From positions 5,239,582-5,303,581 of the forward strand of contig OU744730.1 in the NCBI GenBank assembly GCA_916613615.1: a stretch of DNA of 64,000 nucleotides. Reading direction: 5' to 3'. The notes beneath the pieces are model-generated. The model saw only the letters and a program-made list of their open reading frames with translations. It searched no databases and was not told the origin of the DNA. How positions within the stretch are numbered: position 1 is the stretch's first letter; each line of letters starts with the position of its first letter. Both the position numbers and the translations under genes were made by a program. Origin of the DNA: Steromphala cineraria. Taxonomy: Eukaryota; Mollusca; Gastropoda; Trochida; Trochidae. Positions 1 through 12,796 of this stretch are shown here, one piece after another.

Positions 1-899
1 GAAAATACAACGCTTCATAAAAAAGGAAGATGAAGTCCAACCTTATATTTCAGAAGAACTTGTTTCTGGAAACCTGTGCATTGTACTTTCATCCTGACTT
101 TACTAATGTATTATGTGCAATATTGAATGATCAAAATAATATGCAATATTAAGCATGTAAACTTTACTTACGCAAGAGTTTCGCCTAGACACTATAAAAT
201 AGTTTTTTTGATTCTTTGATTTGTGTTTTCAGTCTGAATCAGTAGAAAGAAAATGAAAATTGTTTACAATGCTTGTTAAAATTTTCAAAAAAGAATTAAA
301 AAAATGTTATAAAAAATTCAAGGAAAAATGTGTTTGTTAAAGTAAATCAAATAGGACATGAAGTAACATAAAACAGTCGTAGAATGTAAGAAATTACTTT
401 TTGATGCAGTAGGGATCCACGTGAGTGTTAGTCTGTATTTGTATCTGTATAATATTGAAGTAATGAACTTTGAAATTATAAAGGAAAGAACACTGAATTT
501 TCCCATCAGCAAACGTAGCCAATTTCCTTTGATTGCCGTTTAAACGCTTACTGGAGGCAAAGAATTGTAGTATTTCATCAAAATCTAATTTCAAAAGGGG
601 GTAAAGAGGTTGAGCTCTTATCCATTTTTAAAATTCTAAGTAGCCCATCGCCAATTGTCTAGTCGCCAGAACTATGCAGAACTATTTAATGTTCGAAAAC
701 TGTAACCCCAAATTTAACTTGCATACAAAGAACGCCTGAACTCATAAAAGTTGCAATGCATGACATTGTTTTCTGAAAAGAATTTAATTTTTATTTATTT
801 CTAATGCAATAAGTACAACTAGGTGTAGTCTCGAAATCTGGAGATACATATTTACTTTATTCTGATTGCGTCACATGCAATAGTGATGTGTAGTTACCA
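1..899. other. A+T-rich DNA, nothing recognised
   Basis: No coding region, RNA gene or repeat with a partner elsewhere in the window was found here. Short reading frames at 318-594 on the minus strand are low-complexity and overlap in different frames, as expected by chance. Confidence 0.5.
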
Positions 900-1490
900 T
901 GTACTCAGTACAAAAACCTATGAAACATTGAAAACACTAAAGATCCGAGACAAACCGGCTTTGATTGAACCTATTAGAAGAAGGAACGTTTATGTTTTTT
1001 GTTTTTTGTAAGAAATGTGGTTGATGTAAAGATTAAAAGTACTTCGTCCTGTATGTTTCCTATTTTTAATCTGCAATCCCTTATAAAAACAATAATTCCA
1101 GAGATTCATATATTTGTAAATTCCTCTTTCATAATCAACATTCTAAAAAAGTAATTCCAAAGGTTAATTTATTTGGTAAATTTCACAAATATGTTTATGA
1201 CTAAAAGTTTGAAGTATCTCATATCCACTTCTCTTAGACAAAATAACTTGAAAGTACACCTGAAACTCAAAGGAAGATGCAAAATAGATTGCCAGAATTT
1301 TGTTTTCTTCGATGGCTATTTAAATGTTACTGGGGGCACAATGTCGCGGTTTCTAATCTAAAACTCATTACACTAGAGCTGAACTGATTGTTGTCTTTTC
1401 ACCTTAGGAGCCGTTTGTCAACCTTCATATTATATTCTGTCAAATTAAAGATATATTACCTTCATCGTTGTACCAATCAATCTTTTATCA
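900..1490 (+). repeat. Low-copy repeat R1, forward copy
   Basis: This segment matches the reverse complement of 8,131-8,720 over nearly its whole length. Shared blocks include the 'agaagaagg' tract near 975, 'ttccaaaggtt' near 1,154 and a core around 1,325-1,440 containing 'tctaaaactcattacac' and 'aggagccgtttg'. The two copies have diverged with many indels, and the reading frame open in the inverted copy is broken here, so conservation looks neutral. The core recurs at 4,330-4,455, 10,720-10,790 and 13,330-13,460. Confidence 0.7.
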
Positions 1491-1619
1491 GTGACTATAT
1501 GATACTTCTAAAGTTGTTTTTTTTCTAAAAAGACATAAATTACAAAAACCCTCTTAACAGTTACTTATTCTACTTCTATTGTCTTATTCCATGAATATAA
1601 CAGCAATAACATAATATTT

Positions 1620-1870
1620 TACCTTTGAGGAAAACTAATTGTCGATAATTATTGTATTGGAAATACAATGTCTGTTATGCAGACAACACCAATTATTGGT
1701 ATTAAGATATCTCTTTAGGACATGAAGAGATTGGCCCTGAGAGGACTGTGTCAACACTTGTGGCAATAATATGGTCTGGTCAACTCGTATTATACTATTA
1801 ATACCTATTTTGGTATGGTTGTGCACAGTTAGACCAAGAATTTGGCAACATGAATGTTTATTTCATAGAT
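1620..1870 (+). repeat. Low-copy repeat R2 with TGTCTG/CAGACA dyad
   Basis: One member of a dispersed family of about 200-400 bp. It has an imperfect palindrome at 1,670-1,686 (TGTCTG-N5-CAGACA), then 'acatgaagaga' and 'gactgtgtcaacacttg', then a 'gtgcacagttagaccaag' end. The same order is seen inverted at 6,885-7,110 and forward at 14,105-14,880, 21,240-21,370, 21,920-22,040, 34,850-34,980 and 44,345-44,500. Confidence 0.7.
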
Positions 1871-2037
1871 GCTTGTATCAATAACGCTATGATTTTCTTT
1901 TAACCTTATGTAGGTAAATTTGAGACAACAAGGTTTTTACATCTCTAATGGACCTCAGAAGACTATGTAAGAACCAATAATCACGTACATTTACATTGAA
2001 ATTATTCTTAAATACACTAAAAAATGTCAAAATATAT

Positions 2038-2039
<2 letters not shown>

Positions 2040-2069
<30 letters not shown>

Positions 2070-2135
2070 AGTATTTGTATAGCGTCAATATCCAGCTCAG
2101 AGAGCGCTGCTCAAAGGCGCTTTGGCTTTCCCTCT
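2040..2135. repeat. (TTA)n microsatellite with GCGC-rich flank
   Basis: A pure TTA/TAT run occupies 2,040-2,066. It is followed by 'tttgtatagcg' and 'agagcgctgctcaaaggcgc'. A comparable microsatellite at 52,271-52,312 is preceded by 'gcgcaatataaatag'. Such GCGC/TATAAA motifs beside ATT microsatellites are a common dispersed-repeat tail in marine invertebrates; that comparison is from memory. Confidence 0.7.
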
Positions 2136-2699
2136 CCCTCGATCATTTGATATCAGATTCATGACACTACTTTTACCATCTCGACTCCCGGGGAGCATAT
2201 AACATGTACAGTCATGTGACGCACAGCGTTAATGTCACTCTCAATCCTTACAAAGTATATCAACGAGATCTACGATTAAACTCGAAAATCTTCTTCAAAT
2301 GTAAGTCTAATACTTTGAAAGCTGTTAAGACATACAACTTGTTTCCATTTCGTCCCTGACACTTTTCATTCTTGTTAATACATCATATCAGCGGGAAAAA
2401 ACAGTTTTATACAGTAATTTGGTTAAGTAGATATAATAAAGTAAAGTACTCAGAGGTTATTAATACATAAGTATATTTGATTTTCAATGCATAGAAATTA
2501 ACGGTACATTATTTGTAAACAAGAGTATATAACAAGTTTCCTTAAAAGACAAAAACTCTCGATCTGTTTTGAATAAATCTGATCATTAATTCACAAGTGA
2601 GTCATCATATTAATTACATATAATTTGTAACCAAATATTAAAGGGATCACAATTTACACGTACAATGACCTGAAGCTATTAAAAGCCCTTTTTATTTGA
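2136..2699. other. A+T-rich DNA, nothing recognised
   Basis: No coding potential or repeat partner was recognised in this stretch. Confidence 0.4.
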
Positions 2700-2960
2700 C
2701 TGTATAACTTGCTGAGGGCTAGAGATGGAATTGAAACACATGATGTGAAAAAAATGGCGAACTTTATTAGTTCCAATTGAAACATGCTAACTGTCATGTT
2801 TGCACAACGTAATGGGTTCCAATTCCTCACACATGTATGATGCCAATCAATTGGGAATCAACCGGTATAATATTGGTTGAGCATTCCCTCATTGTAAGGT
2901 TATTCGAACCTTATCTCGTTCATTACTTTGTATTTGTCATTCATCGATGTCAGTTCTTGA
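2700..2960 (+). repeat. Module F, partial copy
   Basis: The order 'gagatggaattgaaacaca', 'atggcgaa', 'catgtttgcacaac', 'ggtataatattggttga' matches the start of module F at 15,530-15,780 and 28,580-28,800, and the tandem copies at 31,940-32,530. It is an old diverged member of that family. Confidence 0.55.
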
Positions 2961-4260
2961 TTACATACATGTGTGGGAATAAATTCTAGTGAACACGTTA
3001 TGATTGTATAAAGAAAGTGAGAAAATAAAATGGGGATTGTAATTCCTTACAATAAATTTGCACAAAATAAATTTCTATAATGGGCTTCTTTCCTTAAATG
3101 AAATACAGAAAAATTAAGATGTTGTCATTAGATGATCGTTAAAACATGTACCCTTGACGTTGACATTTATATTGCTCAGTATTCATTTGTCCACATGAAG
3201 CATGGATGTATATATAGTATTAAATCTACATTCAGATACTATTTTCAATCTACTGCCACTGATAGTTCAATGGTTCGCTTGAGTTATCATCAGATATTTT
3301 TTCTTAGACAAAAAGATACATTATGGATTGAATAATATTATGCATAGAATGATACCTTCTAGACAATCAAGTTAAAAGTAGTATTTAGTTCCCAAATCGG
3401 TGGAACTATAAAATTTTTTTGGAAATTCAACTAAAGACTGATTATAAGCATTTCAGTCACATATTAATAGTCACAAAAGTATTGAAATTACATCCATGCA
3501 ATTAATATGCAGTACTATATGTATATTCTCCCTGATTCTGAAAAGTAAAACATTTCAAAAGACTATTTTCTTGACATATAAATATACAAAACGATATTAC
3601 AGAATCAGTTTTTGTTTTTTAAAATATCAATGATTTAAAAGTAATTAAAATCAATTTTATTACTATTTATCTCCATAACGACTGTCTGGAAAGATTACAT
3701 TTAATCTTTATTTTAGGGAAGTTGGTTTCCATAATCAGAGAGATTCATATTCCCAGTGATGAGATATGACATCAACATGAGGATGACGTGGTGGTATGGT
3801 TAAATAAACATCTCTTGTACATAACCACTGATTTCTTATTCCTGAACTAGAACATTTTCTGTTAATATATGTCTGTATGAAGATGTAGTAGATTATTTTG
3901 TCTGATTGATCGCTTATTCGGCTTATATCAATGGTTCGTTTTCCTCTTGGATTTATCTATTATGAAGGAAGCCTTTCTTTTACAATATGGTTGTAAACTC
4001 CTTCATCTTAATGATATAAAAATCATAAAGAGATCACCAATTTACTCTGATCTAAGCAATTTTCCCGGTATGATTTGTGGATAGAAGTATTACAAACGAA
4101 ACAAGTTGCCTATAATCTCAGTTAAAAGCATGATTCATTGTACAGTTTCATCTAAAAGTACAATCCTAATCAATCTTTGAGACAACCAGACTCAGCTTAA
4201 GATTAGTTATAATTCACAAGTCAACACGTTAAAATTGTAGAAGACTTTTATGTATTTGAA
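2961..4260. other. A+T-rich DNA, nothing recognised
   Basis: Only short chance reading frames (for example 3,132-3,335). No splice-bounded open exon, RNA gene or repeat structure was supported. Confidence 0.4.
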
Positions 4261-4329
4261 ATCTCGCAATGTGTACAAATCACAGATTAATGTGTTGCAA
4301 TTTCCCATGTAACTCAGAAATAACACAGA

Positions 4330-4455
4330 AACTCGTTTCTACACAATCTTATTGCAATTCCTTTAATGGGATTGTAAACGTTTCTTGGGGCAGAACGGCG
4401 TGTGTCTTATCTAAAACTCATTTCACACAAGAGTTTGCCATCCTTTCACATTGAA
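4330..4455 (+). repeat. R1 core, diverged copy
   Basis: 'tcttatctaaaactcatttc' and 'agagtttgcca' match the R1 core at 1,350-1,440. A reading frame across it (4,269-4,454) is not conserved in the other copies. Confidence 0.5.
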
Positions 4456-4599
4456 ATGTTGGGAAACGAGCATCTTATTAATCTCTCAATGACATGCTAT
4501 TAAATAGTGTTGTGTAATGTTATTGATGTATATCTTGTTACCTCTGAAACACAACGCAAGACTGCTTTCAAGAATGATACATGATAAAAAACAACAGAG

Positions 4600-5970
4600 G
4601 ATCTACACACTAATGTAAACACAAAATCTAACAAAGATATGAAGTTTTCAAAGCAAAATTATAAAAGTTACAAATATTTTATTGAATCTAGAAGTAATGA
4701 TACACATATCTAAATGTAATCTGATATCAAGTATACAACCAAGTTTCATCAGAAATTGCATTTGATATTAAAATACACAAGGATGAGATACTTGTATTAT
4801 CCAAAACTTTTTTATTCCATTTCTTCAAAGATGTATATATTCCTCACGCTCGACTGGCGTTAGAGTCAAAGGAACATTGCGTCATTCATGGAGTTTTATC
4901 AACAAGAACATTATTGTGGATGATAAATGATTATATTCTATGTTTAACATTATGCAAAGAAAGAGCTTCACATCTTTTTCTTCACTTAAGATTTCCCAAA
5001 ATAGTTCACCAATGTACATCAATTTGCAGTCCGAGTAGTCAACTTGTCAGCCTTGTTTGGAATCTCCTTAAATGTAACAAAAACAAATTCTAAAAATAGT
5101 TATTGTGTAGTACTCCGCTGGTTGAATGAAATGAACGTTATGTCTGGAGAGATTGAAGCACCTAAATTACTTGTTCATTCTCACCAAGTCATGTTTAAAG
5201 TGCACCTTTAAAAAGACTCACGTATTAATGTAATTAGGTTCCAGTGCAATATTGAATGCAACTATTCTGAAGATTTCCGACGTCTGAAGTCTACATTTCC
5301 TCTTCATTTAGATGGCGCTTCAACCTCAATCATCCAGGCAATAGTAATAGTACTTTGATATTTCTCACCTACTCAGTATTTAATAAATGAAGAATTGAAG
5401 ACACTTGAGACAAACCGTGAAATATTTGCTTGGTTGGGAGTACGATTGATTTGTTTTGAAAAGTTTTTGCATCAAATATTCGATGAGTGCAGAATTGGTA
5501 ATGAAATCTAAGTATCCTTTATGGGAAGTGTCTATCTTCTTAATGTACACTCCCCGAAAAATATCATTCTAAAGGCACAGCTGTATTGTAGATTTTGCAC
5601 TTTTAATGTTACTTCAAGCATTGATAAATATCTATCACCTAGGTTTTGATTAAAACGATTACTTCTTTCATTTAGTTGAAACAAAACTAAAACAAAAACA
5701 AAACAATCTCAATAAAGCACATCTTATTCAATAAAAAGTCGTGATATATTTGTACAATGTTCAGACCATAGTTTTAATGAACAAAATAAGGTGTGATATG
5801 AAGAAGAAAACCTTTAGAGTTGTTCATTTTGTTTGCTTAGATATGAGGAAGTTGGTTCACAGAAAGAAGATAAACAGATTGTTGTAAAATTTCGTGGATT
5901 CATTGTTACGCAACACACGCCGATTACGTTTGATATTGATATATATCCTCATCAGTAAGAATCTCGATCC
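4600..5970 (+). repeat. Low-copy repeat G, copy 1
   Basis: A direct repeat of 9,640-11,040, about 5 kb downstream. The best-preserved stretch is 5,110-5,400, with shared 'aaaagactcacgtattaatg', 'gaagatttccgacgtctgaa' and 'ttgaagacacttgagac'. Similarity continues through 'cttcttaatgtacactc' near 5,540 to the 'atgaggaagttggttcaca' segment near 5,845. A third partial copy is at 12,481-12,760. No open reading frame spans it. Confidence 0.7.
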
Positions 5971-5974
5971 AAGC

Positions 5975-6420
5975 TTTCAGCTTTCTAGGCCTTTTGCTTC
6001 TCGAGAACAAAATAAAAATAGGTTTAAGGGCGTGACATCTACAGCACATATTTGGGGCCGCAGAGTCATAAAAGCTACAATTATTTTTAATCGGCACTAG
6101 TCTGTACACAAAGTTTCAGCTGTCTAGGCCTTTTGCTCCTGGAGGGGAAGATGGAACATAGTTTTTAAGAGCTTGGCCCATGTGTCCCTTATTAGGGGCA
6201 ACATGGCCACCAAAGCTACAATTTATAATCCTCACTAGTCAAGGAGTCAGTCGTCTGTCCATACAGTTTCAGCTTTCTAGGCCTTATGCTTCTGGACAAG
6301 AAGATGAAAATAGGTTTTACGGATGTGGCCCCTGTGGCTCTTATGAGGGGCCACAGGTCCACCAAAGCTACAATTTATGACTCTCACTAGTCAAGGAGTC
6401 TGTACACAAGCTTAAGGTCT
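5975..6420 (+). repeat. Minisatellite of three about 145-bp units
   Basis: Units begin with 'tttcagctttctaggcc' (or close variants) at 5,975, 6,114 and 6,267. Each continues with a purine-rich 'gaagatgaaaatagg' segment, a 'ggcc' palindromic segment and 'accaaagctacaatttat' followed by 'ctcactagtcaagg'. The last unit has a strong local hairpin from 'gtggcccct' and 'aggggccac' (about 6,325-6,352). The reading frames crossing it are repeat translations, not genes. Confidence 0.85.
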
Positions 6421-6884
6421 CTGTTTTGTACACACGCCTTTGTGGATGTGGTCATGTCTCAGTTGTAACTAATATCGTTCGCCTAGTTTCACATAGTTTA
6501 TTTTAATTTCATCCCCAGCCCCAAACAAGTAATACAGTCAACTAAGAAGGACATTATTTACTGTATAATTTTTATGTATTGAAAAAAATTTACTTATGTA
6601 CCAACAACTGTTCATATCAACTAAAAATAGATACATAGGTCTTGTTGAAATAGTCTGACTTAAATTTATCATTTTGTGAAAACCAGAAAGCAATATACTG
6701 TGCTTTTCACAACCATTTCATGTCAATGTAGGTGACAATGGTTTTTATCAGAAGACAAATAAAAAATGTAAGTCAATTCAAGTCCAATAGAAATGAAACA
6801 TCTTTGTTGCCTTTTTAGGAAACTATTCAATGTAAAACGAAAAACATAACATTATGAAATAAATATTGCCAGAGTCTTTGACTA
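6421..6884. other. A+T-rich DNA, nothing recognised
   Basis: No supported gene or repeat structure was seen in this interval. Confidence 0.4.
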
Positions 6885-7140
6885 ACTGTGCACATCCATT
6901 CCAAACTGAAAAAAATATTGCCTTATTCTTGGACTGACTGTATGGATCCATAACGAACCAGTAGTTATACGAGTGGACCAGACACTATGATTACTACCAC
7001 AAGTGTTGACGCAGTCTTCTCAAGGAAAATCTCTTCATGTCCTAAAGAGATGTCTTAATACCAGTAATTTGTGTGTTGTCTGCATATCAGACATATTAGT
7101 TCCAATAAATAAATCTCAGAAATTAGCTTTCCCTCGGGGT
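6885..7140 (-). repeat. Low-copy repeat R2, inverted copy
   Basis: Reverse complement of the 1,620-1,870 family: 'acaagtgttgacgcagtctt', 'tctcttcatgtcctaaagag', then the dyad TGTCTG-N5-CAGACA at 7,077-7,093. With R1 at 8,131-8,720 it forms the second arm of a large imperfect inverted duplication of 900-1,870. Confidence 0.7.
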
Positions 7141-8130
7141 ATTATATTCTCTTATTACTGTTATAATTGCCATTTATTTATTTTCAACTGGCTTGTTTTC
7201 GAGCTTGATTTATAAACCAATAAAAGATTTTGGGTAACATTTGGTTAAGCACATTTTTCAAACCGAATGGAGTGAGACATGTTGTCCGAGATTACTAAGG
7301 AAATGGTGATGAATTAATAGAAGAAGAATAAGCTTTGTCAATGTCATTGTTGCAGCATTCGTTTCAGTGAAGATATCTGACTTGATGTAGATTTTAACCA
7401 CAAACAACAATGCTCTTCTAGCGTGAGAGTGTATATCTTTATTATGCTCTATCATATAACATTTTTAACAAGCCATAAGCTGTCTTAGTAACATTAGTTT
7501 CAAAAAAAAATAAATAAGAAACCTGATCTTTAATTTGAAAAAGAAGGTGCTCTCCGGCTCATTTAAATGGACTCAAGTCAATTTGATAACAAACCTGATC
7601 TGTAATTTAAAAAGATCGTCCTCTTACAGTTTATTTGAGTAGACTGTTCCAAAATCAATTAGATTTTGTCTTTGATCAATGGTTCCCAAAACATTTTATC
7701 AATCATGCTTGATTAATCATGTTAATACTTTACAGGTATATTTAAAGAGTCAAATGGATAAACTGAAAAATGTTGCTTAATCAGTCTTCTGTTATATATC
7801 ATTGCTCTAGATTAACAAACTGTCAACTGTATTTAGGATTTATCTGCAATGAAAGGTTTGAAGTCAGCAATCCTATCACATGACAGGCCTATGTTTTTCC
7901 ACTTTCCAATTTCAACTTTCATTTTCTGTGAGTCTTCAGTCATTGACTAAACATTAATAAAATTGTGGTATGAACAAGCTCCTAAATAACATCAAGCAAA
8001 CAAAAACTTACTTTCCTTGTATATAATGTTTATTGTCATGTTTATTAAAACCAGGGTTTCCTGTTTTTTATGTTCTGTTCAGGGCATTCTTATTAAAGCA
8101 GCAGGCAGACTGTCAAAGAGTGGTTACAAG
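7141..8130. other. A+T-rich DNA, nothing recognised
   Basis: The interval lies between the two inverted repeat pieces. It holds short chance frames only. A local duplication of 'aaacctgatct' occurs near 7,520 and 7,592. Confidence 0.4.
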
Positions 8131-8720
8131 TTAAGAAGTAATTGCATATGAGATCTCTAATTTGACAGAATACAATATGAAAACTGCCAAACGGCTCCTA
8201 AGGTGAAAAGACAACAATCCCTTTAGCTCTAGTGTAATGAGTTTTAGATTAGAAACCGAGACATTGTGCCCCAAGTAACGTTTAAATAGCCATTGAAGAA
8301 AATGAAATACCGGCAATTCCTTTTGAATCAGATGAGTTTCAGTTGTACTTGTTTCTTGGTCAAATAGAAGTGAATATGAGATATTTGACAACTTTTAGTC
8401 CTGAATGGATTTGTGAAATTTAACCAAATAAATGAACCTTTGGAATTTTTTTTGTTGAGATTGTTGATTAAGAAGGCGGAAACTTACAAATAAATGGATT
8501 TTTGGAATGAGAAGTTTTAATTACAGATTGTGATTAAAAAGAAGAAAATTACGAGACGTAATGCTTTTAATCCTAACAGCAACAACATTTTTGACCAAAA
8601 AAATCAAACACCTTCCTTCTTCTAGTAGGTTCAAATAAAGCAGGTTTGCCTCGTATCACTAGTGTTCTAATAACAATAATTAGTTCTTTCCAGAGTACAA
8701 TGTAATTCATTGCAAATTAC
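8131..8720 (-). repeat. Low-copy repeat R1, inverted copy
   Basis: Reverse complement of 900-1,490. A minus-strand frame of 86 codons (8,131-8,391) is open here, but the forward copy carries several stops and shifts in the same frame, so it is probably not a gene. Confidence 0.7.
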
Positions 8721-9189
8721 ACAGTGATTATGCGCCTTTAGTCTCGCAAACAATTTAACCTATCGGCAACAGTTGTTGAACATTAAAAAATGCTAGTTTT
8801 ATCGAAATCTGATTTGTTTGTGTCTAAGATTACAGTGTAGTTTAGAATTATCTACTACATCTTGGATGTTTTTTTAATTTATGATTGAGGAGGAAGCACC
8901 ATCGAATGAAAGGAAATGTAGTATTTCTGATAGAGGAAATCTCTGAAGTGTGTGTCCTTTCAATAGTACATTGATAAATCAATGCCTTTACAGTACATGG
9001 TCGTATTGACACAGTGATTATTTTGGTAATAACAGGTTTTAGGTAATTTTACGGTTTTATTTTGATGGTTGTTAAGTCGTTTGTTATGTAGGAAAAACCA
9101 GGACATCAATATATTATTGGTTTCAGAATACTTCTTCCAGCAAATCGTCCACTTCTTACACGTCGCCTAGACCTACAGTGATACAGGGA

Positions 9190-9492
9190 TCACATCAGAT
9201 GCCCTCTTTTGAGGATAAGGAATGTTCTCTTCATCAGTGAATCCTTTTTAAACCTGTGTGCCATTCTGATGACCAACAACATGTTCAATGCGAACCTGGC
9301 AAACGCTTTGCTCATACACCTTGGTAGTGGTTCAGTCATTAGTTCTGAGAGAAACCAGGAAATCAAGAATACATTGTTGTCGCAATTTTGGTTTCGAGGT
9401 TTAATCATTAAAACATTGAATGTAGGCTCTTTCCGACATGTTCCAACTGTTGTGTTTCTCTGCTCAGGGGTAACAAAGTTGAAATGACACAT
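9190..9492 (-). CDS. Unrecognised 100-codon open frame, doubtful gene
   Basis: A 100-codon frame runs from an ATG at 9,492 to a stop at 9,190. No domain is recognised: the product is basic, with methionine and leucine clusters, no clear signal peptide and no membrane segment. The opposite strand is also open for 92 codons (9,209-9,487), so the absence of stops may come from local base composition, which is less A+T-rich than the surroundings. A 10-bp inverted repeat (ACATCAGATG at 9,192-9,201; CATCTGATGT at 9,490-9,499) brackets the frame, so start and stop both fall inside the repeat arms. That favours a small inserted element over a normal gene. No paralogue exists in this window to test for codon constraint. 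Confidence 0.15.
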   Translation of the reverse strand: MCHFNFVTPEQRNTTVGTCRKEPTFNVLMIKPRNQNCDNNVFLISWFLSELMTEPLPRCMSKAFARFALNMLLVIRMAHRFKKDSLMKRTFLILKRGHLM

Positions 9493-9639
9493 CTGATGTC
9501 AATTTACAGACTTTCTGGAATTGTAATTGTAAACTTGAATATTTCAAAATCTGATCTGAATGCAGATGTATAAAAGACAAACAGTTTCACATTCATTGCA
9601 ATAGATATAGGGGGTAATACTTAACTTTGTGACATCATT

Positions 9640-11040
9640 TAGGTCCAAGGTTTTCAAAATTTCAAGGAAAGGCAAGATAAATCTTTCCCATACCTATACA
9701 GATAAGGAAGAACCAGTGACCTAAACATGCTAAGTAATCTTCTTCACAGACTACCAGAGATGCTTTATCTTCACGCAGACAGAAATTAATAGAATGCTAA
9801 CTTGTTAAGATATCTGTATCAGGAGAAGGCTATAAGAGGCATATATGAGGACATATAACCATTAAATCATGTCTGCTGCATTATCATTCACAGTTCATTA
9901 TGAATATTAACCTTTGTGATAATTGAAAATTTTCTGTGTTAGCATGATGGCAAGAAAGAACTTCATATCTTTTCATTCGTTTAATAATTCAATATTGCAA
10001 GAACCCTGTTGGGAGCCTACTTAAAGGTAGCAATAACATTAATTCTTACAAAATATTTACTTTTATGCACAAGACAAGGATCTCAACTGTTGAATGACAT
10101 GAAAGTTATATCTGGAAAGATTCAATCACCTGAACATCGCTTGTTCATTCTCAACAAGTCGTTTTGAAAGTGCACTTTGAAAAAGACTCACGTATTAATG
10201 TAATTAGGTCCTAGTGCAATATTGAATGCAGCTATTCTGAAGATTTCCGACGTCTGAAGGCTACTTCCACCTCCAGTCAATATTAATAGTACTTTGATAT
10301 TTCTCACGTACTCAGTATTTAATCAATGAAGAATTGAAGACACTTGAGACGAATCGTGAGATACCTGCTTTGCTTTTAACGAGTATCCATGAGGTGGAAC
10401 ACGGTTGATTCGTTCTAAAAGTCCTACACTTTAATTATACATTAAGTGCAGTAGTGGTAAATAATTCTTTTAGGGAAATGTCTGTCTTCTTAATGTACAC
10501 TCTCCAATAAAACACCATTTTTTTGCAGATTTTGGAGAACTGTTAATGTTACTTCAAGCATTGACAAATATCTAACACTTACATGTAGGTGTTGATGAAG
10601 TTACTTTTTTCAAAACCTAAAATATAACTAAAGCACATCTTACTCACTTAAGATTCATTGTAATTTGCATGCTTCGGTGGCTTGATTTCGCACAATGTCA
10701 ATTTTTTTCAACCGAGACTATCGGCGAAGAAATGTCTATCTAAAACAGAGAGCCATTTGCCAAACGTTATGTTTCATCCTGTAAAATAAAAAATAAGCTC
10801 CATTTTATATTCTCTTTTTCCACTTATTCATTGTCCGTCAGTGAGAAAGAATGGTTTGAATTGTAATCCGTGATAAATTATACACTTTAAAGCCAGGAGA
10901 TTAAGTTTTGGAAAATTTTGAGTTATTTATTTGGGGTGCTCTTGGTTATGAGGAAGTTTGTCACAGTGAGAAGATAAGGTTGCGTTTCTCGGGTTCATTT
11001 TTATTCAACGCCCGCAGATTTAGCTTGTGAATGATGACAA
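9640..11040 (+). repeat. Low-copy repeat G, copy 2
   Basis: Diverged direct repeat of 4,600-5,970. It includes a diverged R1 core ('tctatctaaaacagagagcc', about 10,735-10,770) that copy 1 lacks at the corresponding place. No gene is supported. Confidence 0.65.
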
Positions 11041-12480
11041 TAAGTAGGCATTTCATCATTCATTTCGAAGCCAATCGCACCAGAAAACTTCAGAAAAGGA
11101 TTAAGTGATGATTGGGTTTGGGGTTTGAGGAAACTGATGCAGAGGTATCTCTATTTCATTTCTCTTGAATCAATGGTTGAAGAAGTATAGGAAGTTTAGA
11201 AGGTCATAGCTAATAGCATGACTTTGCATTTGAAGTATAGGATCAATTCACATAATTATGTCCAGAAACGTTAAAGTGTCTGATTCGTGATAGTGTCCGA
11301 CTCAAGTGAAAATACAAAAACCTATAAATTATTTTGTAAACAGGTCAATTACTCAACAGTATGAGGCCTAGTAATGCCTGGATGTTCAAATTTCTCATGT
11401 TGTTTTCCTACGTTGAAACACAACACATTTTAATAATGTAAAACATTTCTTTAGTATGCATTGGTCAATAAAAACTTCTCTGATGTACACGTTAATCAAT
11501 TGAGGTCATTATATTCCACATTGGTTGAACAGTAGGCCATATTTAGATTTAACTGGAATATTAACTGGTACATCACTTTAAAAAGGTTAACATCTCAATT
11601 CATAGTATTCAATGCAAATGTTTTTTGTCCTAGAGTTTTCAACGAGTTGAGCTTCATCATTAGTTTTCTAATATCTGATTACAGAGTAATAAAGGTTTGA
11701 ATTTAATAACCTTAAATTATGCTTAAATGATCTTACAGTTATATGTCCACAGGGAAAATGTCTTATAGTTTACACCTAAAACAAATATCTAAATAAAGGA
11801 ACATGCTGATAATTTCTGTCTTCTAAAAGTACCTTTGGTTTGTTTAGGAGATTACTGTCGTTCTTCATGTCATTGCTTCTTTATGGATGTATAGGCACTA
11901 AAGCAATCTTCTGCCTTGCCCTTCTTTAAAGCTGTAAAAGCCATTAGCCTTTCCATAACTCTAATACATTAAAAAGGGTACTTATCAATCGCAAAGTACA
12001 GTGTATTTCTTTGCTATTAAATAACAGATAAACTTCTTCTTATATACTTATTTGACTACTTGTTGTTAGCGAATCATATTATACATGTACATTATGATGA
12101 CCTATTATGACAACTTTTGTCCAGGCGATTATGACCAAATTACTACTCGTGTCAGCATACTGATTCGATACCCTGTCTGTGAAGAACAACCTTGACATGT
12201 TTGTAGACATTTGTTGTTCACTCTCATCTACAGTTTTCAAATAATTGTGTCTTTGTGGTAATGTTAATTAATTACCATGGAAAATGTAGACATGTAGGAA
12301 ATTGTCGAACTGGATCAAAGATTGATAAGATTTAGCACTTGATGTAAAGCCAAATCGTGAAACAGTCTTTTAGTTAGGATTTAAGGTAACGAGCACAATT
12401 TAGAATCCCTGATGTTTGAAAAAAGGAATAACACTGCAATTCGTTTAAAAAAAAAATTTATTTCCCAAATGACCTTAACT
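11041..12480. other. A+T-rich DNA, nothing recognised
   Basis: Stop-rich in all frames. No repeat partner was found in the window. Confidence 0.4.
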
Positions 12481-12760
12481 AGTTTTTGAAAGTGCGATGT
12501 ACTGTTGTGAATTCCTCTTTCTGAAGAGGCTACATTTCCTCTTCATTCTGTTGGGTATTTCCACTCAATCATCCAATAGTCATGGTTGTTAGATATCTCC
12601 CAGGTACTCAGTATCTAATCAATGAACACTTGAAAACACTTGAGACGGACATTGAGATACCTGCTTAGATTAAACCAACTACTCATGAATAGGAAGAACA
12701 CTTATCATGAAGAGTTAGAGACAGAACACGATTGATTATTCCTCGGATATCTGCTAATCA
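12481..12760 (+). repeat. Low-copy repeat G, partial copy 3
   Basis: 'aggctacatttcctcttcat', 'gtactcagtatctaatcaat' and 'gaaaacacttgagacgg' match the middle of family G at 5,295-5,410 and 10,260-10,350. Confidence 0.6.
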
Positions 12761-12796
12761 TGATGCAGGAAGTGATTTGGAGGCGGATCACTAATG

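Noticed and set aside
5894..6380. Frames of 61-68 codons at the minisatellite
   Set aside because: They are translations of tandem repeat units, present on both strands.
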